From Cytophagaceae bacterium (GTDB lineage Bacteria; Bacteroidota; Bacteroidia; Cytophagales; Flexibacteraceae): a stretch of 64,000 bases of DNA. A program made the position numbers and the translations under genes. This document shows positions 50,878 through 59,754 of this stretch, in pieces (position 1 is the first letter of the stretch; every line of letters begins with the position of its first letter). The stretch spans positions 62,001 to 126,000 of the forward strand of contig CANGYH010000007.1 of assembly GCA_947458545.1 (NCBI GenBank), written 5' to 3'. The notes under the pieces are model-generated. The model made no database searches and was not told where the DNA came from. It saw only the letters and a program-made list of their open reading frames with translations.

Positions 50878-51858
50878 GTGCAACTTCCTTTCCCCTACTT
50901 CTGGCAAAGCAGTGGCCACGGCCAGACCGTCTGGCGTGCCCTGGCTGCACGCCAACGATTGCCCTACCGCCGAGAAAGGATTGCCACGCCAGACGATGAT
51001 TTTCTGGACCTGGACTGGCTGCCCGCACCCGGAGCGGCCGCGTCCGAGGCCCCGCTGCTCGTCTTCTGCCACGGGCTAGAGGGCGACAGCCAATCGAGCT
51101 ACATTCCCCTGACGGTGGAGGCCCTGCGCCGTCACCACAACTGGCCCGTGTTGGCATGGAACTACCGCAGCTGCTCGGGCCAGCTCAACCGGCAGCCCCG
51201 CTTCTACAACCTGGGAGACACGGCCGATCTGGAGACCGTGCTGCGCCATGCCCATGCCCTGGGCTACAGACGTTTGGTGCTGGTGGGCTTCTCTGCCGGG
51301 GGCAGCATCGTGGTCAACTTTTTGGCCAAGCGGGCAGCGCAGGCCCTGGCACTCGGCGTGGTAGCGGCAGCGGCCATCAGCGCGCCCATGGACCTGGCCG
51401 GCGGGGCCGCCATGCTAGAGCGGCCGGGCAGCCTGTTTTATAACCGCCGCTTCTGCCACAGCCTGGCCGCCAAGGTGCAGGCCAAGGCTGCCCACATGGG
51501 CAGCGCCTTTCCGATAGCAGTGGCCGGGCTAGAGCGCGTACAAACGCTGCGCCGCTTCGACGATTGGGTCACAGCTCCGCTCCACGGCTATGCCTCTGCG
51601 GCAGACTATTACAGCCAATGCTCAGGCCTTGGGTTGCTGCCGCAAGTACCCGTACCCCTACTGCTCTGGAACGCCCGCAACGACCCCTTTTTGTCAGAGG
51701 CCTGCTTTCCGCCCGAGGCCCGCTCTGGGGCCTGGCCGCAGGTGCGTGGCATCTACCCGGCCCAGGGTGGCCACTGTGGCTTTACCATGGCCAATGGCTC
51801 GGCATTGTTAGAAGCTACAACGCCCGGAGGCCATTGGCACCGGGCGTTATTCAGGTAG
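50878..51858 (+). CDS. YheT-family alpha/beta-hydrolase
   Basis: A 326-aa hydrolase from the GTG at 50878, chosen because the family begins with the FWQSSGHGQTVWRAL-like motif and a -7 box lies 34 nt upstream. Conserved blocks: LLVFCHGLEGDSQSSYI, WNYRSCSGQLNRQPRFYNLG, VGFSAGGSIVVNFL (nucleophile Ser), NARNDPFLS (Asp) and GGHCGF (His). Family members are esterases of uncertain natural substrate. Its frame to 50788 shows no further conserved residues. Confidence 0.88.
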   Translation: MQLPFPYFWQSSGHGQTVWRALAARQRLPYRRERIATPDDDFLDLDWLPAPGAAASEAPLLVFCHGLEGDSQSSYIPLTVEALRRHHNWPVLAWNYRSCSGQLNRQPRFYNLGDTADLETVLRHAHALGYRRLVLVGFSAGGSIVVNFLAKRAAQALALGVVAAAAISAPMDLAGGAAMLERPGSLFYNRRFCHSLAAKVQAKAAHMGSAFPIAVAGLERVQTLRRFDDWVTAPLHGYASAADYYSQCSGLGLLPQVPVPLLLWNARNDPFLSEACFPPEARSGAWPQVRGIYPAQGGHCGFTMANGSALLEATTPGGHWHRALFR

Positions 51859-51931
51859 GTGGTTTTTGCCTAAAGTTGCTCTTCAGACCCGGTGGCAAAG
51901 GCCGGCTCTATGCCCTGTACGCAGGTGGCCG

Positions 51932-52291
51932 CTACAGGGTTGCGTTGGGCGTACCACGCTCGCCAAGGGCACCGTGGGGTACGCTGAGCTGTTTCACAAA
52001 GACATCAACATTAGGGTCTGAATGGGTGCCGAAGGCGTCTATGAGCAGGCCTTGGGTGCCGCCTGGGGTTTGTAAGGCATAGATGATAGTCATGTCTGAC
52101 GGGTCAGACTCGCCCTCAAAGCGGTGGAACTCCACCACCTGCACCTCTGCCGCGCCGTAGGTGGTTGCGGCGTTGTGCGCATCTACCAGTTGGCAGGCCT
52201 CGTTTACGCTAAACTCAAAGCCAAAACCTCTGGCCTTCAGGGCTTGCGTGGCTTGGCTCAAGGTATCGTATTGGTTGATGTTGACAGACAT
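51932..52291 (-). CDS. Small conserved Bacteroidota protein
   Basis: A 119-aa protein from the ATG at 52291. Pattern YDTLSQATQALKARGFGFEF, FHRFEGESDPSDMTIIYALQ and LLIDAFGTHSDPNVDVFVKQ. It matches a short family often labelled phosphoribosylpyrophosphate synthetase in databases. It is far too short for that enzyme and has no PRPP-binding loop, so the label should not be used. Function unknown. Confidence 0.72.
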   Translation of the reverse strand: MSVNINQYDTLSQATQALKARGFGFEFSVNEACQLVDAHNAATTYGAAEVQVVEFHRFEGESDPSDMTIIYALQTPGGTQGLLIDAFGTHSDPNVDVFVKQLSVPHGALGERGTPNATL

Positions 52292-52413
52292 GGCGGCAGG
52301 TTGAATTTGAGGCCGTTTGCACGGCATATTCTACGCAGCGCCAGCGCATGGGGTTGGCCGGAGCCGAATTTTTTGCCGCATGGCCCGGTTATGCTGGCAA
52401 AGACCACCACCCC

Positions 52414-52806
52414 ATGGACCAAAGCCCCAGCCCCACCGATAGCCTGGCCCAGGCCGCCGCCCGCCAGATCCGCAAACTGTATTACGTTTTGCTGCGCGTG
52501 CTAGAAGAAGACCGCTTTTTGCCCGCCGACGAGCTAGACGTAATGGCCACACGTCTGGCGCGCATCTTCCGCAACGGGGCTGGCATCTACCAACGGCGCA
52601 ACCTGGCACCACAAGACCTGCGCGACGACTTCGGCCTCCTCTTCGAGGCCCTCATCCAATCTACGCTGAAAGACGAGCTCTACGAGCAAACGGCCAACCT
52701 GTCTCGGGTGCGTGCCCGATTTGAGGCCCAAACCGCCGACACCGCCCCAGATCTCTGGCCCAGGCCTGCCGCCATGGCTCCAACAGAGGCCAGGCAACCC
52801 TTATAA
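52414..52806 (+). CDS. Helical protein of unknown function
   Basis: A 130-aa, largely alpha-helical protein from the ATG at 52414. Visible are QIRKLYYVLLRVLEEDRFLP, DELDVMATRLARIFRNGAGI and LFEALIQSTLKDELYEQTAN, then a Pro-rich tail. No family recognised. It lies next to, and convergent with, the phage portal/protease pair, but nothing links it to phage by sequence. Confidence 0.5.
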   Translation: MDQSPSPTDSLAQAAARQIRKLYYVLLRVLEEDRFLPADELDVMATRLARIFRNGAGIYQRRNLAPQDLRDDFGLLFEALIQSTLKDELYEQTANLSRVRARFEAQTADTAPDLWPRPAAMAPTEARQPL

Positions 52807-52840
52807 AAAAGAAAACCCGCGACCACTGGGCCGGCGGGCT
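52803..52840 (-). terminator. Bidirectional terminator
   Basis: CCCGC (52816-52820) pairs with GCGGG (52834-52838). On the minus strand the stem is followed by TTTTCTTTTTT, making a good terminator for the portal operon 260 nt upstream; the plus-strand tail is weaker. The 52855-53099 gap is AT-rich and holds no gene. Confidence 0.6.
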
Positions 52841-53099
52841 TTCGAGTTTACAATCACACACTATTTGCCCAAAAGTACTACCCACATTTTATTTGGCAAG
52901 CGCTTCTGAAAAATTTTAGATGAATCGTAAAAAAACGGCAAAAAATTAAGAATCATCTAAAGAAATACACGTAAATAGACCCATCTGGCAGCCTATTAGT
53001 CAAAGAAACTGCAAAGTCTCACAACAAAGGTGTGCCTAATAATCTTTGCCCAACAACGTACAACAGGTAGCAAACGTGGGGTAGTAGCTTGTAAGTGCC

Positions 53100-54275
53100 T
53101 TAGATTGTTTTGTGAGCTTCGGGCTCCTGCAGGGCTATTCCAAACTCGGCAGAGAGCCAGGGTGCGGGTATGCGGTAGTGGGGTAGCAAGGTGCGCACCA
53201 GGTCTAGCTTCAGGGCTGGAGGCAGGGCGTCCTCGTCGGGCAGAAACTGAAAGCGGACGCCTGCCACGGGCATACCCAGCCGCTCCATGCGGGGCAGCAG
53301 TGCCGTGTTTATTACCTCCTCTACCCACTGCGCATCTGCGCGGAACAAGGCCTGGCCGATGCGCTCGTGTACCTGCGCCTGCGCCAGCGATCCGCCCCGG
53401 TCTGTCGTCATGGTCTGGCCCAGCACCAGCTTGCTTAGTTGCTCGTCAGCAAATCGGCAGAGCGGCTCGTAGCCAGCCTGGGCGGCGTTGCCTTGGGCAA
53501 ATTCGATGCGGTCGTCCTTGTCGAAGACGCCCCAACCCGCTGCCCCCAGCGTGTTGAGCATCTCGCCCACACGGGCGTACTGTGCAGGGTCGTCCAAGGC
53601 AGTATGCGCAGCGCGGAAGGGCATGCCAAACAGCTCTAGGTAGCGGTTCCAGTAGGCAAGTGCCTGTTGCTTGGCCAACACCAGCGGCACGGCCTGGGCC
53701 AGCAGCCCCAGCGGGCTGCCCGGGCTCAGGGGCACGGCCCAGTCGGCATAAGGCGGCTCGTCGTAGCGCAAGCGCAGGCCGCCCTCGGTTTCTACCTCCT
53801 GGCTTTGAGGCCAGAGCTGTTGCTCGGGTACATTGCTGGCGTGGGCAAAGCCTCCGGCAGGGCGGGGAGGCCCCAGCTGCACCAGCCCTGGCCCCCAAAA
53901 AAGAGCACGCACGGCCAGCCGCTTAAAATCTGCAAACCAAGCCCCGGCCAGGGCATCTTCGGCATCAGGGGCGGGCTTGCCATTGGGGCCCAGCAGTTGG
54001 TAAGGGCGGCTGGTGGTGGCCAGTGTCCGCTGCTGCAGCACGCTGGCCAGGTGGGCGTCTTGCACGGCTTGCTCGTAGAGGCCCACCAGCAGCTTGCGGT
54101 TGCCGTTGCGGGCCTGCCGCATGGCAGAGCGGTAGGTGTCCATACTGGGCTCGGGCAGCCAGGGGGCAGTGCGGCGCTGTGGTGGGGGCAGCGGATTGTG
54201 GCGTGCCTGCCCCTGGGCATGCAGGCGGCCTAGCCAGGTGGGTAGGCGGTTAGGCAAAAGAGAGAGCCAGCTCAT
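53100..54275 (-). CDS. Phage portal protein, Mu gp29-like (DUF935)
   Basis: Forms the ring at the capsid vertex through which DNA enters. The 391-aa product shows the DUF935 blocks: DTYRSAMRQARNGNRKLLVG, QDAHLASVLQQRTLATTSRP, YWNRYLELFGMPFRAAHTAL, LNTLGAAGWGVFDKDDRIEF and FADEQLSKLVLGQTMTTDRG, then a C-terminal LDLVRTLLPHYRIPAPWLSA block. It is somewhat shorter than Mu gp29. Its ATG overlaps the stop of the upstream protease gene (ATGA), so translation is coupled. GC content matches the host. No terminase, capsid or tail gene is adjacent; the capsid gene lies at 3438. Confidence 0.85.
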   Translation of the reverse strand: MSWLSLLPNRLPTWLGRLHAQGQARHNPLPPPQRRTAPWLPEPSMDTYRSAMRQARNGNRKLLVGLYEQAVQDAHLASVLQQRTLATTSRPYQLLGPNGKPAPDAEDALAGAWFADFKRLAVRALFWGPGLVQLGPPRPAGGFAHASNVPEQQLWPQSQEVETEGGLRLRYDEPPYADWAVPLSPGSPLGLLAQAVPLVLAKQQALAYWNRYLELFGMPFRAAHTALDDPAQYARVGEMLNTLGAAGWGVFDKDDRIEFAQGNAAQAGYEPLCRFADEQLSKLVLGQTMTTDRGGSLAQAQVHERIGQALFRADAQWVEEVINTALLPRMERLGMPVAGVRFQFLPDEDALPPALKLDLVRTLLPHYRIPAPWLSAEFGIALQEPEAHKTI

Positions 54276-55228
54276 CGGGTACCTCCCTTCTGCCCATAAC
54301 AGGCGCGGTATAGGGCCTCAAACCGGGCCGGGTCTTCGGCCTGCAGGCGCGCCAACCACTGCGGATTGTGGCGCTCCCACTGCCTGAAAGTCCGCTCCGG
54401 CTGCCCATTTGCCCTGGCCGTAGCCTGTGGCAGGGGTGTATAGGCCGATGCAACGGCTGCCGATGGCGCAGCCAGCCGCCCTTCCAACGCCGTTAGCTGG
54501 GCCTCCAGCGCAGCCAGTTGGGCCAGCAGGGTGGCCAGCCCCTCGGCCGGGGCGGCGGGCGGTTGGCCTGCCGATGCATCAGGCGCGGGCCGGGCTTGCA
54601 GCAGGGTGGCCTGCAGTGCTTCTATCCCAGCCTGGGCCTGGGCGCGCAGGGTTTGCTCTAGGGCGGGCTGGGGGGCTTGGCCTGCCAGGTCTGTGGCCAG
54701 CCCCAGGGCCAGTGCTTCAGAGGCCGTCAGCCAGGTTTCGGCCTGCATCATGGTGGCCAGTCTGCCGTCTGACAGCGCTGTTACGTCGGCGTACATCTTC
54801 AACACAGACTGCCGCACGCGCTCTAGAATCAGGGCGTTGCCGGGGTCTTCAGCCTCACCCTCGGCCGTCAGGCTCGGGTTGTGCAGCATCAGCATAGACC
54901 ATGGCGCCATGTGCCGGTGCCGCCCCGCCAAAAAGAGCAGCCCTGCCATAGAGAGGGCCAGGCCGTCGGCCCAGGTGTGTACCTCCATGCGGGTGTGGCG
55001 CAAGGCGGCAAACAGGCTATAACCCTGCGCCACCGAGCCCCCGGCCGAGTTGATGCGCAGGTGGATGCGCGGGCAGCCCTCGGCCTCTAGCCGCCAGACC
55101 TCGCGCGCCAGCGCATGGCCGTCGGCATGGCCGGGCCCCAGGGTGTCGTAGAGCGTCAGCACAGGCTCGCCCGCGGGGATGGGCAGCAGGGTTGCGCCGC
55201 TTGGGCTTAATGGTTTTTCTGTTGTCAT
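54272..55228 (-). CDS. ClpP-like prohead protease (peptidase S49/ClpP superfamily)
   Basis: Predicted capsid-maturation protease of 318 aa. The ClpP-fold signatures are all visible: INSAGGSVAQGY (60-70), active Ser93 in LALSMAGLLFLAGR, His116 in MLMLHNPSL, and the late Asp region TWLTASEALALGLATDLAG. The C-terminal 130 residues are Ala/Gln/Leu-rich, a plausible scaffold-like tail. The ATG at 55228 is chosen; an upstream extension to 55408 overlaps the divergent acyltransferase promoter. It precedes the portal gene with a 4-nt overlap. Phage proteases of this fold cut scaffold or coat proteins during head assembly. Confidence 0.85.
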   Translation of the reverse strand: MTTEKPLSPSGATLLPIPAGEPVLTLYDTLGPGHADGHALAREVWRLEAEGCPRIHLRINSAGGSVAQGYSLFAALRHTRMEVHTWADGLALSMAGLLFLAGRHRHMAPWSMLMLHNPSLTAEGEAEDPGNALILERVRQSVLKMYADVTALSDGRLATMMQAETWLTASEALALGLATDLAGQAPQPALEQTLRAQAQAGIEALQATLLQARPAPDASAGQPPAAPAEGLATLLAQLAALEAQLTALEGRLAAPSAAVASAYTPLPQATARANGQPERTFRQWERHNPQWLARLQAEDPARFEALYRACYGQKGGTR

Positions 55229-55388
55229 AGGCTGCAAACCAACGCTTGCGCCAAGCGGGCATGCGGTTTTTGGCACAAGCCCGGCGCGCCGCCTGCCTTT
55301 GGCGACCTGCCGCTCACCCCCCAAATACAACCATTGGCAAACGCCACCTGAGGCGGGCGGTAGGCCCGGGGCATACCTTCGGCAACAG

Positions 55389-56597
55389 ATGCTTACCGCC
55401 ACCCACATCAGCCCGGCCCTTAGCCAAAAGATGCGCTTTTGGAGCTTTGCCTCTATGTTGGCCTTGGTGTTTGTACACGGCTACAACCTGCGCGACAATT
55501 ACCTGCAGCCCTTCACCATGCCCGGCGAGCCCATGACGGCCACCGCCTTTGGCGAGTACCTGCTGGCCAACGGCCTGTTGCGCTTCCGTATTCCGATGCT
55601 GTTTGCCATCAGCGGCTACCTCTTTGCCTTGGGCGACGCTCGGCCCTTTTGGCCTCGGCTGGGCCGCAGGCTGCGCACATTAGGGGTGCCTTACCTGGCC
55701 TGGTGTGCATTGGCCATCGGCCTGGCAGCCCTGCTTACCTGGGCACACCCCCTTACCCGGCAGGCCGTGCTGGGTGCCCAGTTGGGCGCGTTTGGCATGC
55801 AGCCCGTCTGGCAAGCCCCGTGGCAAGCCTGGACCAGCGCCTTCACCTTCGAGCCACTGGGCTTTCAGCTCTGGTTCATCCGTACGCTGCTGCTGTGCAA
55901 CCTGCTCTATCCCCTGTGGCGGGCCATAGTGCTTGGGCCTGCCTGGGGCCGTTGGGTAGCCTACACGCTGCTGGGCCTGGCCTGGGTGCATGGCCTAGAG
56001 ATTCCCTTTGTGGTGCCAGAGGGCTTGCTGTTCTTTTTGCTGGGTGTGCAGTATGCCAAGCGGGGGTTGCCTGCCGGGCCTCCCTGGCCGGTGTGGCTGG
56101 CCGCCACCCTATGGGTAGGCCTTTGCGTAGCCAAGACCTGGGTGGCCTTCCATGTAGAGTGGCATGCCCTGGTGCCCAACCCCCAAACAGGCGACGATTA
56201 CGTGCTGCGCCTGCTGCTGCCTGCCGGTAGCCTAAACTTGCCGCAGCCTGCCTACTTCTTGGGTATGCTGCTGGTGCACCGCCTGGCCGAGGTAGCCGGC
56301 CTCATCACCGCCTGGTACGGCCTAAATGGCCTTGCTCGCCGCGCCATGGCCTGGCGTCCGTTTGCCTGGGCATCGGCCTTCAGCTTCTTTCTGTTTATGG
56401 GCCACGAGCCGCTGCTGCATTACGTGCAGGGCACCCTCAACCTGGCCGTGCCGCACTTTGCCCTTTACCGCCTGGCTACCTACCTGCTGGTGCCCAGCAC
56501 CGTCATCGCCTTGTTGATAGCCGCCGGGGCCGCCTTGCGGGCCGCCTGGCCCCAGGCCTACCGCGTGCTTACGGGTGGCAGGGGCCAGGGGCTCTAG
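55389..56597 (+). CDS. Acyltransferase family 3 membrane protein
   Basis: A 402-aa integral membrane protein with about 10 membrane segments. It resembles OafA-type acyltransferases: FVHGYNLR after the first segment, RFRIPMLFAISGYLFALG, QLWFIRTLLLCNLLYPLW and FLFMGHEPLLHYVQG. These add acetyl or other acyl groups to extracellular polysaccharides or lipids. The start at 55389 gives the usual N-terminus. It diverges from the protease/portal operon. Confidence 0.85.
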   Translation: MLTATHISPALSQKMRFWSFASMLALVFVHGYNLRDNYLQPFTMPGEPMTATAFGEYLLANGLLRFRIPMLFAISGYLFALGDARPFWPRLGRRLRTLGVPYLAWCALAIGLAALLTWAHPLTRQAVLGAQLGAFGMQPVWQAPWQAWTSAFTFEPLGFQLWFIRTLLLCNLLYPLWRAIVLGPAWGRWVAYTLLGLAWVHGLEIPFVVPEGLLFFLLGVQYAKRGLPAGPPWPVWLAATLWVGLCVAKTWVAFHVEWHALVPNPQTGDDYVLRLLLPAGSLNLPQPAYFLGMLLVHRLAEVAGLITAWYGLNGLARRAMAWRPFAWASAFSFFLFMGHEPLLHYVQGTLNLAVPHFALYRLATYLLVPSTVIALLIAAGAALRAAWPQAYRVLTGGRGQGL

Positions 56598-56610
56598 GGC
56601 TGATTCTGCC

Positions 56611-57216
56611 TTAAATCTCGCGCCACTTAATGGTGCAGCCGATGGCCTTGGTGCTGGCAGGCTCAGCCGGTTTGCCGGCCAGCAGATTGCCAATGGCCTG
56701 CTCTACGTACTTGGTTTTGACGCCAGAGGGCTCGTTGGCATTGTCGTCTATGGCACCGATGTAAGAGACGGCAAAACCGTCGCCCTGCCGCGTCAGTACA
56801 TAGACGTGGGGTGTGCGTGCCGCTCCGTAGGCTTTGGCAATCTGCTGCGTCTCATCCCACAAATAAGGAAAGGTAAAGCCCTTCTCTTTGGCGCGGACCT
56901 GCATCTCGGGGTAGGCATCTTCGGGCTGCTTTTTGGGGTCGTTCGGGTTGATGGCGATGACAGGGTAGCCCTTGGGGCCATACTGCGCTTGCAGCGCCAG
57001 GATGCGGTCTTCGTACAGCTTGCTAAAGGGGCAATGGTTGCATGTAAAGACGACGATGGCCCCCTTGGCCCCGGCAGCCGCCTCTAGCGAGAGCATTTTA
57101 CCGTCCACGTTTTTGAGCGTGAAGCTGCGGGCTTTGTCGCCCACCTTGTAACCGTCGCCAGCGTAGCTGCTGAGCACCACGGCCAGGGTTAGTAGAAGCG
57201 TCCAGATCGTTTTCAT
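56611..57216 (-). CDS. Secreted redoxin/thioredoxin-like protein
   Basis: A 201-aa exported thioredoxin-fold protein (signal peptide 1-19). AhpC/TSA-like features: VGDKARSFTLKNVDGKMLSL, the CxxC-type active site FTCNHCPFSKLYED, IAINPNDPKKQPEDAYPEM, the cis-Pro region ARTPHVYVLT. Members of this redoxin family with CNHCP are common in Bacteroidota and of unproven substrate. It converges with the acyltransferase gene 14 nt away. Confidence 0.88.
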   Translation of the reverse strand: MKTIWTLLLTLAVVLSSYAGDGYKVGDKARSFTLKNVDGKMLSLEAAAGAKGAIVVFTCNHCPFSKLYEDRILALQAQYGPKGYPVIAINPNDPKKQPEDAYPEMQVRAKEKGFTFPYLWDETQQIAKAYGAARTPHVYVLTRQGDGFAVSYIGAIDDNANEPSGVKTKYVEQAIGNLLAGKPAEPASTKAIGCTIKWREI

Positions 57217-57308
57217 GATTTTGGGTGGCTTAGCCTGTTAGGGCATTGTTGCCGCCAAGCTAACACGTTCTGGCTCAAAAGGATTGTTAACTCTTGCAAA
57301 CGGGGCGC

Positions 57309-57869
57309 CTACCGGGCCGCAAACCGCTCTTTCAGCTCCGTCCAGCAGGGGGTGGCGCTGGTTTTGGCATCGCGCCAGCGGGCTATTTGCCACTCGTTGG
57401 CGGCATTGCGGCTCAGGCTGAAGACCAGGTTGCCCGTAAACAAGTACTCCCTAAAGGTGGTGTCGGTGTGGTAGATCTGCAGCCGGTAGTCGGCCACATA
57501 CTCTACCGAGTCTGGCGTAATGTTGTTGGTGCGGGCGTTGGTAAAAGCCAGGCTGTTGCGGGTAGTGCCATCTTTCACCCGGTTTAGATTCCGGATGACA
57601 TCCAACTCGCTCGGCTGCAGCGCCCATTGCGAGAAAAGGCCCACATTGTTGCGCGCCACACCTGGATCCGGCAAAAAGACGTAGCCAGTAGGTACAAAGC
57701 AGCGCTCGTAGTTGGCTACGTTGAGGCGCGTGGTGGCCGCCGTCAGGTTAGAGAGCAGGATCTCTGGCTGAAGCGGTGGGGCAAAATCAGACGCCGCCCC
57801 CGGCTGCGCAGGCTCTCTGGTGCGGAAGCAGGCTGTCAGAAATTGACTGCATAACAACAACGCAAACAT
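57309..57869 (-). CDS. Lipoprotein of unknown function
   Basis: A 186-aa lipoprotein from the ATG at 57869. Signal MFALLLCSQFLTAC, lipobox LTAC. The mature part is an alpha/beta sheet-like fold with repeated long strands (VEYVADYRLQIYHTDTTFRE, YLFTGNLVFSLSRNA) and a short tail. No family assigned. Upstream bases to 57968 overlap the GH57 3' end and give no leader, so the shorter form is used. Confidence 0.65.
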   Translation of the reverse strand: MFALLLCSQFLTACFRTREPAQPGAASDFAPPLQPEILLSNLTAATTRLNVANYERCFVPTGYVFLPDPGVARNNVGLFSQWALQPSELDVIRNLNRVKDGTTRNSLAFTNARTNNITPDSVEYVADYRLQIYHTDTTFREYLFTGNLVFSLSRNAANEWQIARWRDAKTSATPCWTELKERFAAR

Positions 57870-57933
57870 GCTCTCGCGCAGCTTAACTGCATAAGGCTTA
57901 ATCCAGCCGCTGTCGCGCAGCGGGCTATTACCA

Positions 57934-59121
57934 CTACCCCAACACCATCTCAAAATCCGTGAGCACATTCATGTAGTTGATATAGGCGTCGTACGGGTTC
58001 TTGTACGGCGAAAAGCTCTGGTGCACCGGGTCTCGCCAGTACTTGGTGCTCATGTAGTAGAAGTGGTCGCTGGTTTGGAGGCGGCCCCAAACCTCGAGCA
58101 CGTTGTCGTCTTTGCTGGCGCGTACGCGCTCTTCCAGGGCATAGATGCGGTTGAGGGCATCTTTCTGCATGTGGTCGGCCGTCCAGGCGCCCAGGTCTCG
58201 CTCGGCGTCGGCCCAACTGGTGGGGTGGGGCACGTCGTAGGTAGTGCTGGTGTCGGCTAGGGTGGCGGCCAGCTCCGTGGGGGTGGCAAAGCCCTGGCCA
58301 TTACCCAGCACGTACTTGGGCAGCGCCTCCATAAAGTCGAAGATGCCCGACTCGCGCTTGCGGTGCTCGCCAAAGGTCTCGTAGTCCAGAAAGATGTTGG
58401 CCGTCTCGACACCCTCTTGCGTCAGCAGCGCTTTGAGCCAGCCGGCGTAGGTGTCGGCCTTCAGCGGCCAGGCGCTCCAGCTTTGGTCCGTAAAGCGGAA
58501 GGCGATATCGTCGGACAGGCGGTAGTTGCGCAGCAGCACGGCCATGTCGCCCTCTGCCGAGCGCTGCACGTGGTTGGGCGTCAGGTTGTTGAGCAGGTAG
58601 CGATCTACGCCCTCGGCCAGCACGGCCTTAAAGCCCAGGCCCGCCAGGGCGGTGGGCAGACTGTTGTCGTAGATCAGCTCCGTGTTGCGGAAGCTCGTCG
58701 TCCGGTAGCCCAGCAGCGTTTGCACCTGCTGGCGGTGTGCCTCTACCTGGCGCAGGAACTCCTCCCGGCTAAAGAGGTAGGCCAGCGAGTGGTACTGCGT
58801 CTCGTTCAGAAACTCTACGCAGCCTGTGGCAGCCAGGGCGCGAAAGCTCTCCAGCACCTCAGGGCAGTACTGGGCCATCTGCTCCAGCGCCGTGCCCGAG
58901 ACGGAGTACGTAACCTTAAAGCGCCCCTCGTACCGGTCAATGAGCTTGAGCATCAGCTCGTTGGCGGGCAGGTAGCACAGGTCTGCCACGCGCTGCAAGA
59001 TGGCGTAGTTCTGCTGCGTGGCCCCATAGTTGTGGTCGGCCCCGATGCGGAAGAAGCTGTAGTCCTTCAGCCGATACGGCTGGTGGACCTGGAAGTAGAG
59101 GCAAACCGTACCCACGGGCAA
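57934..59121 (-). CDS. Glycoside hydrolase family 57 alpha-glucan enzyme
   Basis: A GH57 enzyme of 395 aa that acts on alpha-glucans such as glycogen. The five family regions are visible: VHQPYRLKDY (HQP), YSVSGTALEQM (region 2), SFRNTELIYDN with the nucleophile Glu148, FLDYETFGEH with the acid/base Asp246, and the C-terminal region SDHFYYMSTKYW. Located about 630 nt downstream of the GT4 starch-synthase-like gene on the same strand; the two probably work in glycogen turnover. The start codon is a TTG; a GTG at 59115 is also possible, since a TACTTTAG box ends just upstream. Confidence 0.9.
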   Translation of the reverse strand: MPVGTVCLYFQVHQPYRLKDYSFFRIGADHNYGATQQNYAILQRVADLCYLPANELMLKLIDRYEGRFKVTYSVSGTALEQMAQYCPEVLESFRALAATGCVEFLNETQYHSLAYLFSREEFLRQVEAHRQQVQTLLGYRTTSFRNTELIYDNSLPTALAGLGFKAVLAEGVDRYLLNNLTPNHVQRSAEGDMAVLLRNYRLSDDIAFRFTDQSWSAWPLKADTYAGWLKALLTQEGVETANIFLDYETFGEHRKRESGIFDFMEALPKYVLGNGQGFATPTELAATLADTSTTYDVPHPTSWADAERDLGAWTADHMQKDALNRIYALEERVRASKDDNVLEVWGRLQTSDHFYYMSTKYWRDPVHQSFSPYKNPYDAYINYMNVLTDFEMVLG

Positions 59122-59391
59122 TGCTAAAGTAGAATCGATATGGCTGTTGGTCAGAATGTTATTGCGGGTGTAGGCTGGTCTTGCAATCTAACGTGTAAAG
59201 CCGCATTACCTCTGGCCTTGGGGTCGGATATCTGGGGGCGGAAAGTGCGGGGTTAGTTTGGCGACACAACCCAATACAAGCGCCTTGCGAATGATAGCCG
59301 CCAGTTGATGCTTTTGCTTCTTACCTGCTTGTCGGAATCGCTCATAAAATACGGCTTGGCGATAGGCGGCTGGTACAGGCTTTTGGTAAAG
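59122..59391. other. Gap without a supported gene
   Basis: About 270 nt. A minus-strand frame at 59253-59447 looks like a shadow, overlapping the 59392-59727 gene in another phase. Nothing else recognised. Confidence 0.3.
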
Positions 59392-59727
59392 CTAAAGATA
59401 AAGCACCATGAGCCAAGAATAATTCTCAAGAATATCCTTTGTAACAAAGTAATAGTCTCGCACAGATCGTTGCAGAATAAACATGGCCCCCATGTTCATC
59501 AGCATATCCGTATGAAGCTGGCCTGATTTTTTTATTGGCGTTGAGCAATGCTCTACCAGATAGCTACCCGTTACCTTGTTATTAGGAGCCCGCTCTTCCT
59601 CCGATGTATAGCCATAAAATCGAAGGGCGCAATAAAATAGGAGGTTGTCCCATTCCTCGGATTGAGGATCTTCTTGCAATTCAGGAAACTCCCCGGGAAA
59701 ATAGGTGCCTAGCCAACGGATAATCAT
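59392..59727 (-). CDS. Small protein of unknown function
   Basis: A 111-aa AT-rich gene lying between the GT4 and GH57 genes. The product begins MIIRWLGTYFPGEFPELQED and has a helical, aromatic-rich core (YDYYFVTKDILENYSWL-like C-terminus). No signal peptide or membrane segment, no family recognised. Starts 28 nt past the GT4 stop, so it may be cotranscribed. Its AT-rich composition hints at insertion. Confidence 0.5.
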   Translation of the reverse strand: MIIRWLGTYFPGEFPELQEDPQSEEWDNLLFYCALRFYGYTSEEERAPNNKVTGSYLVEHCSTPIKKSGQLHTDMLMNMGAMFILQRSVRDYYFVTKDILENYSWLMVLYL

Positions 59728-59754
59728 TTGCTTCGTTGAGATATGTGATCGTCT

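Noticed and set aside
51932-52291. Phosphoribosylpyrophosphate synthetase
   Set aside because: At 119 aa and without the PRPP-binding loop it cannot be that enzyme; the name is a database error.
55229-55408. N-terminal extension of the prohead protease
   Set aside because: It overlaps the upstream region of the divergent acyltransferase and shows no conserved residues.
59253-59447. 64-aa minus-strand frame
   Set aside because: Overlaps the better-supported 59392-59727 frame, has unusual composition and no recognisable signature.
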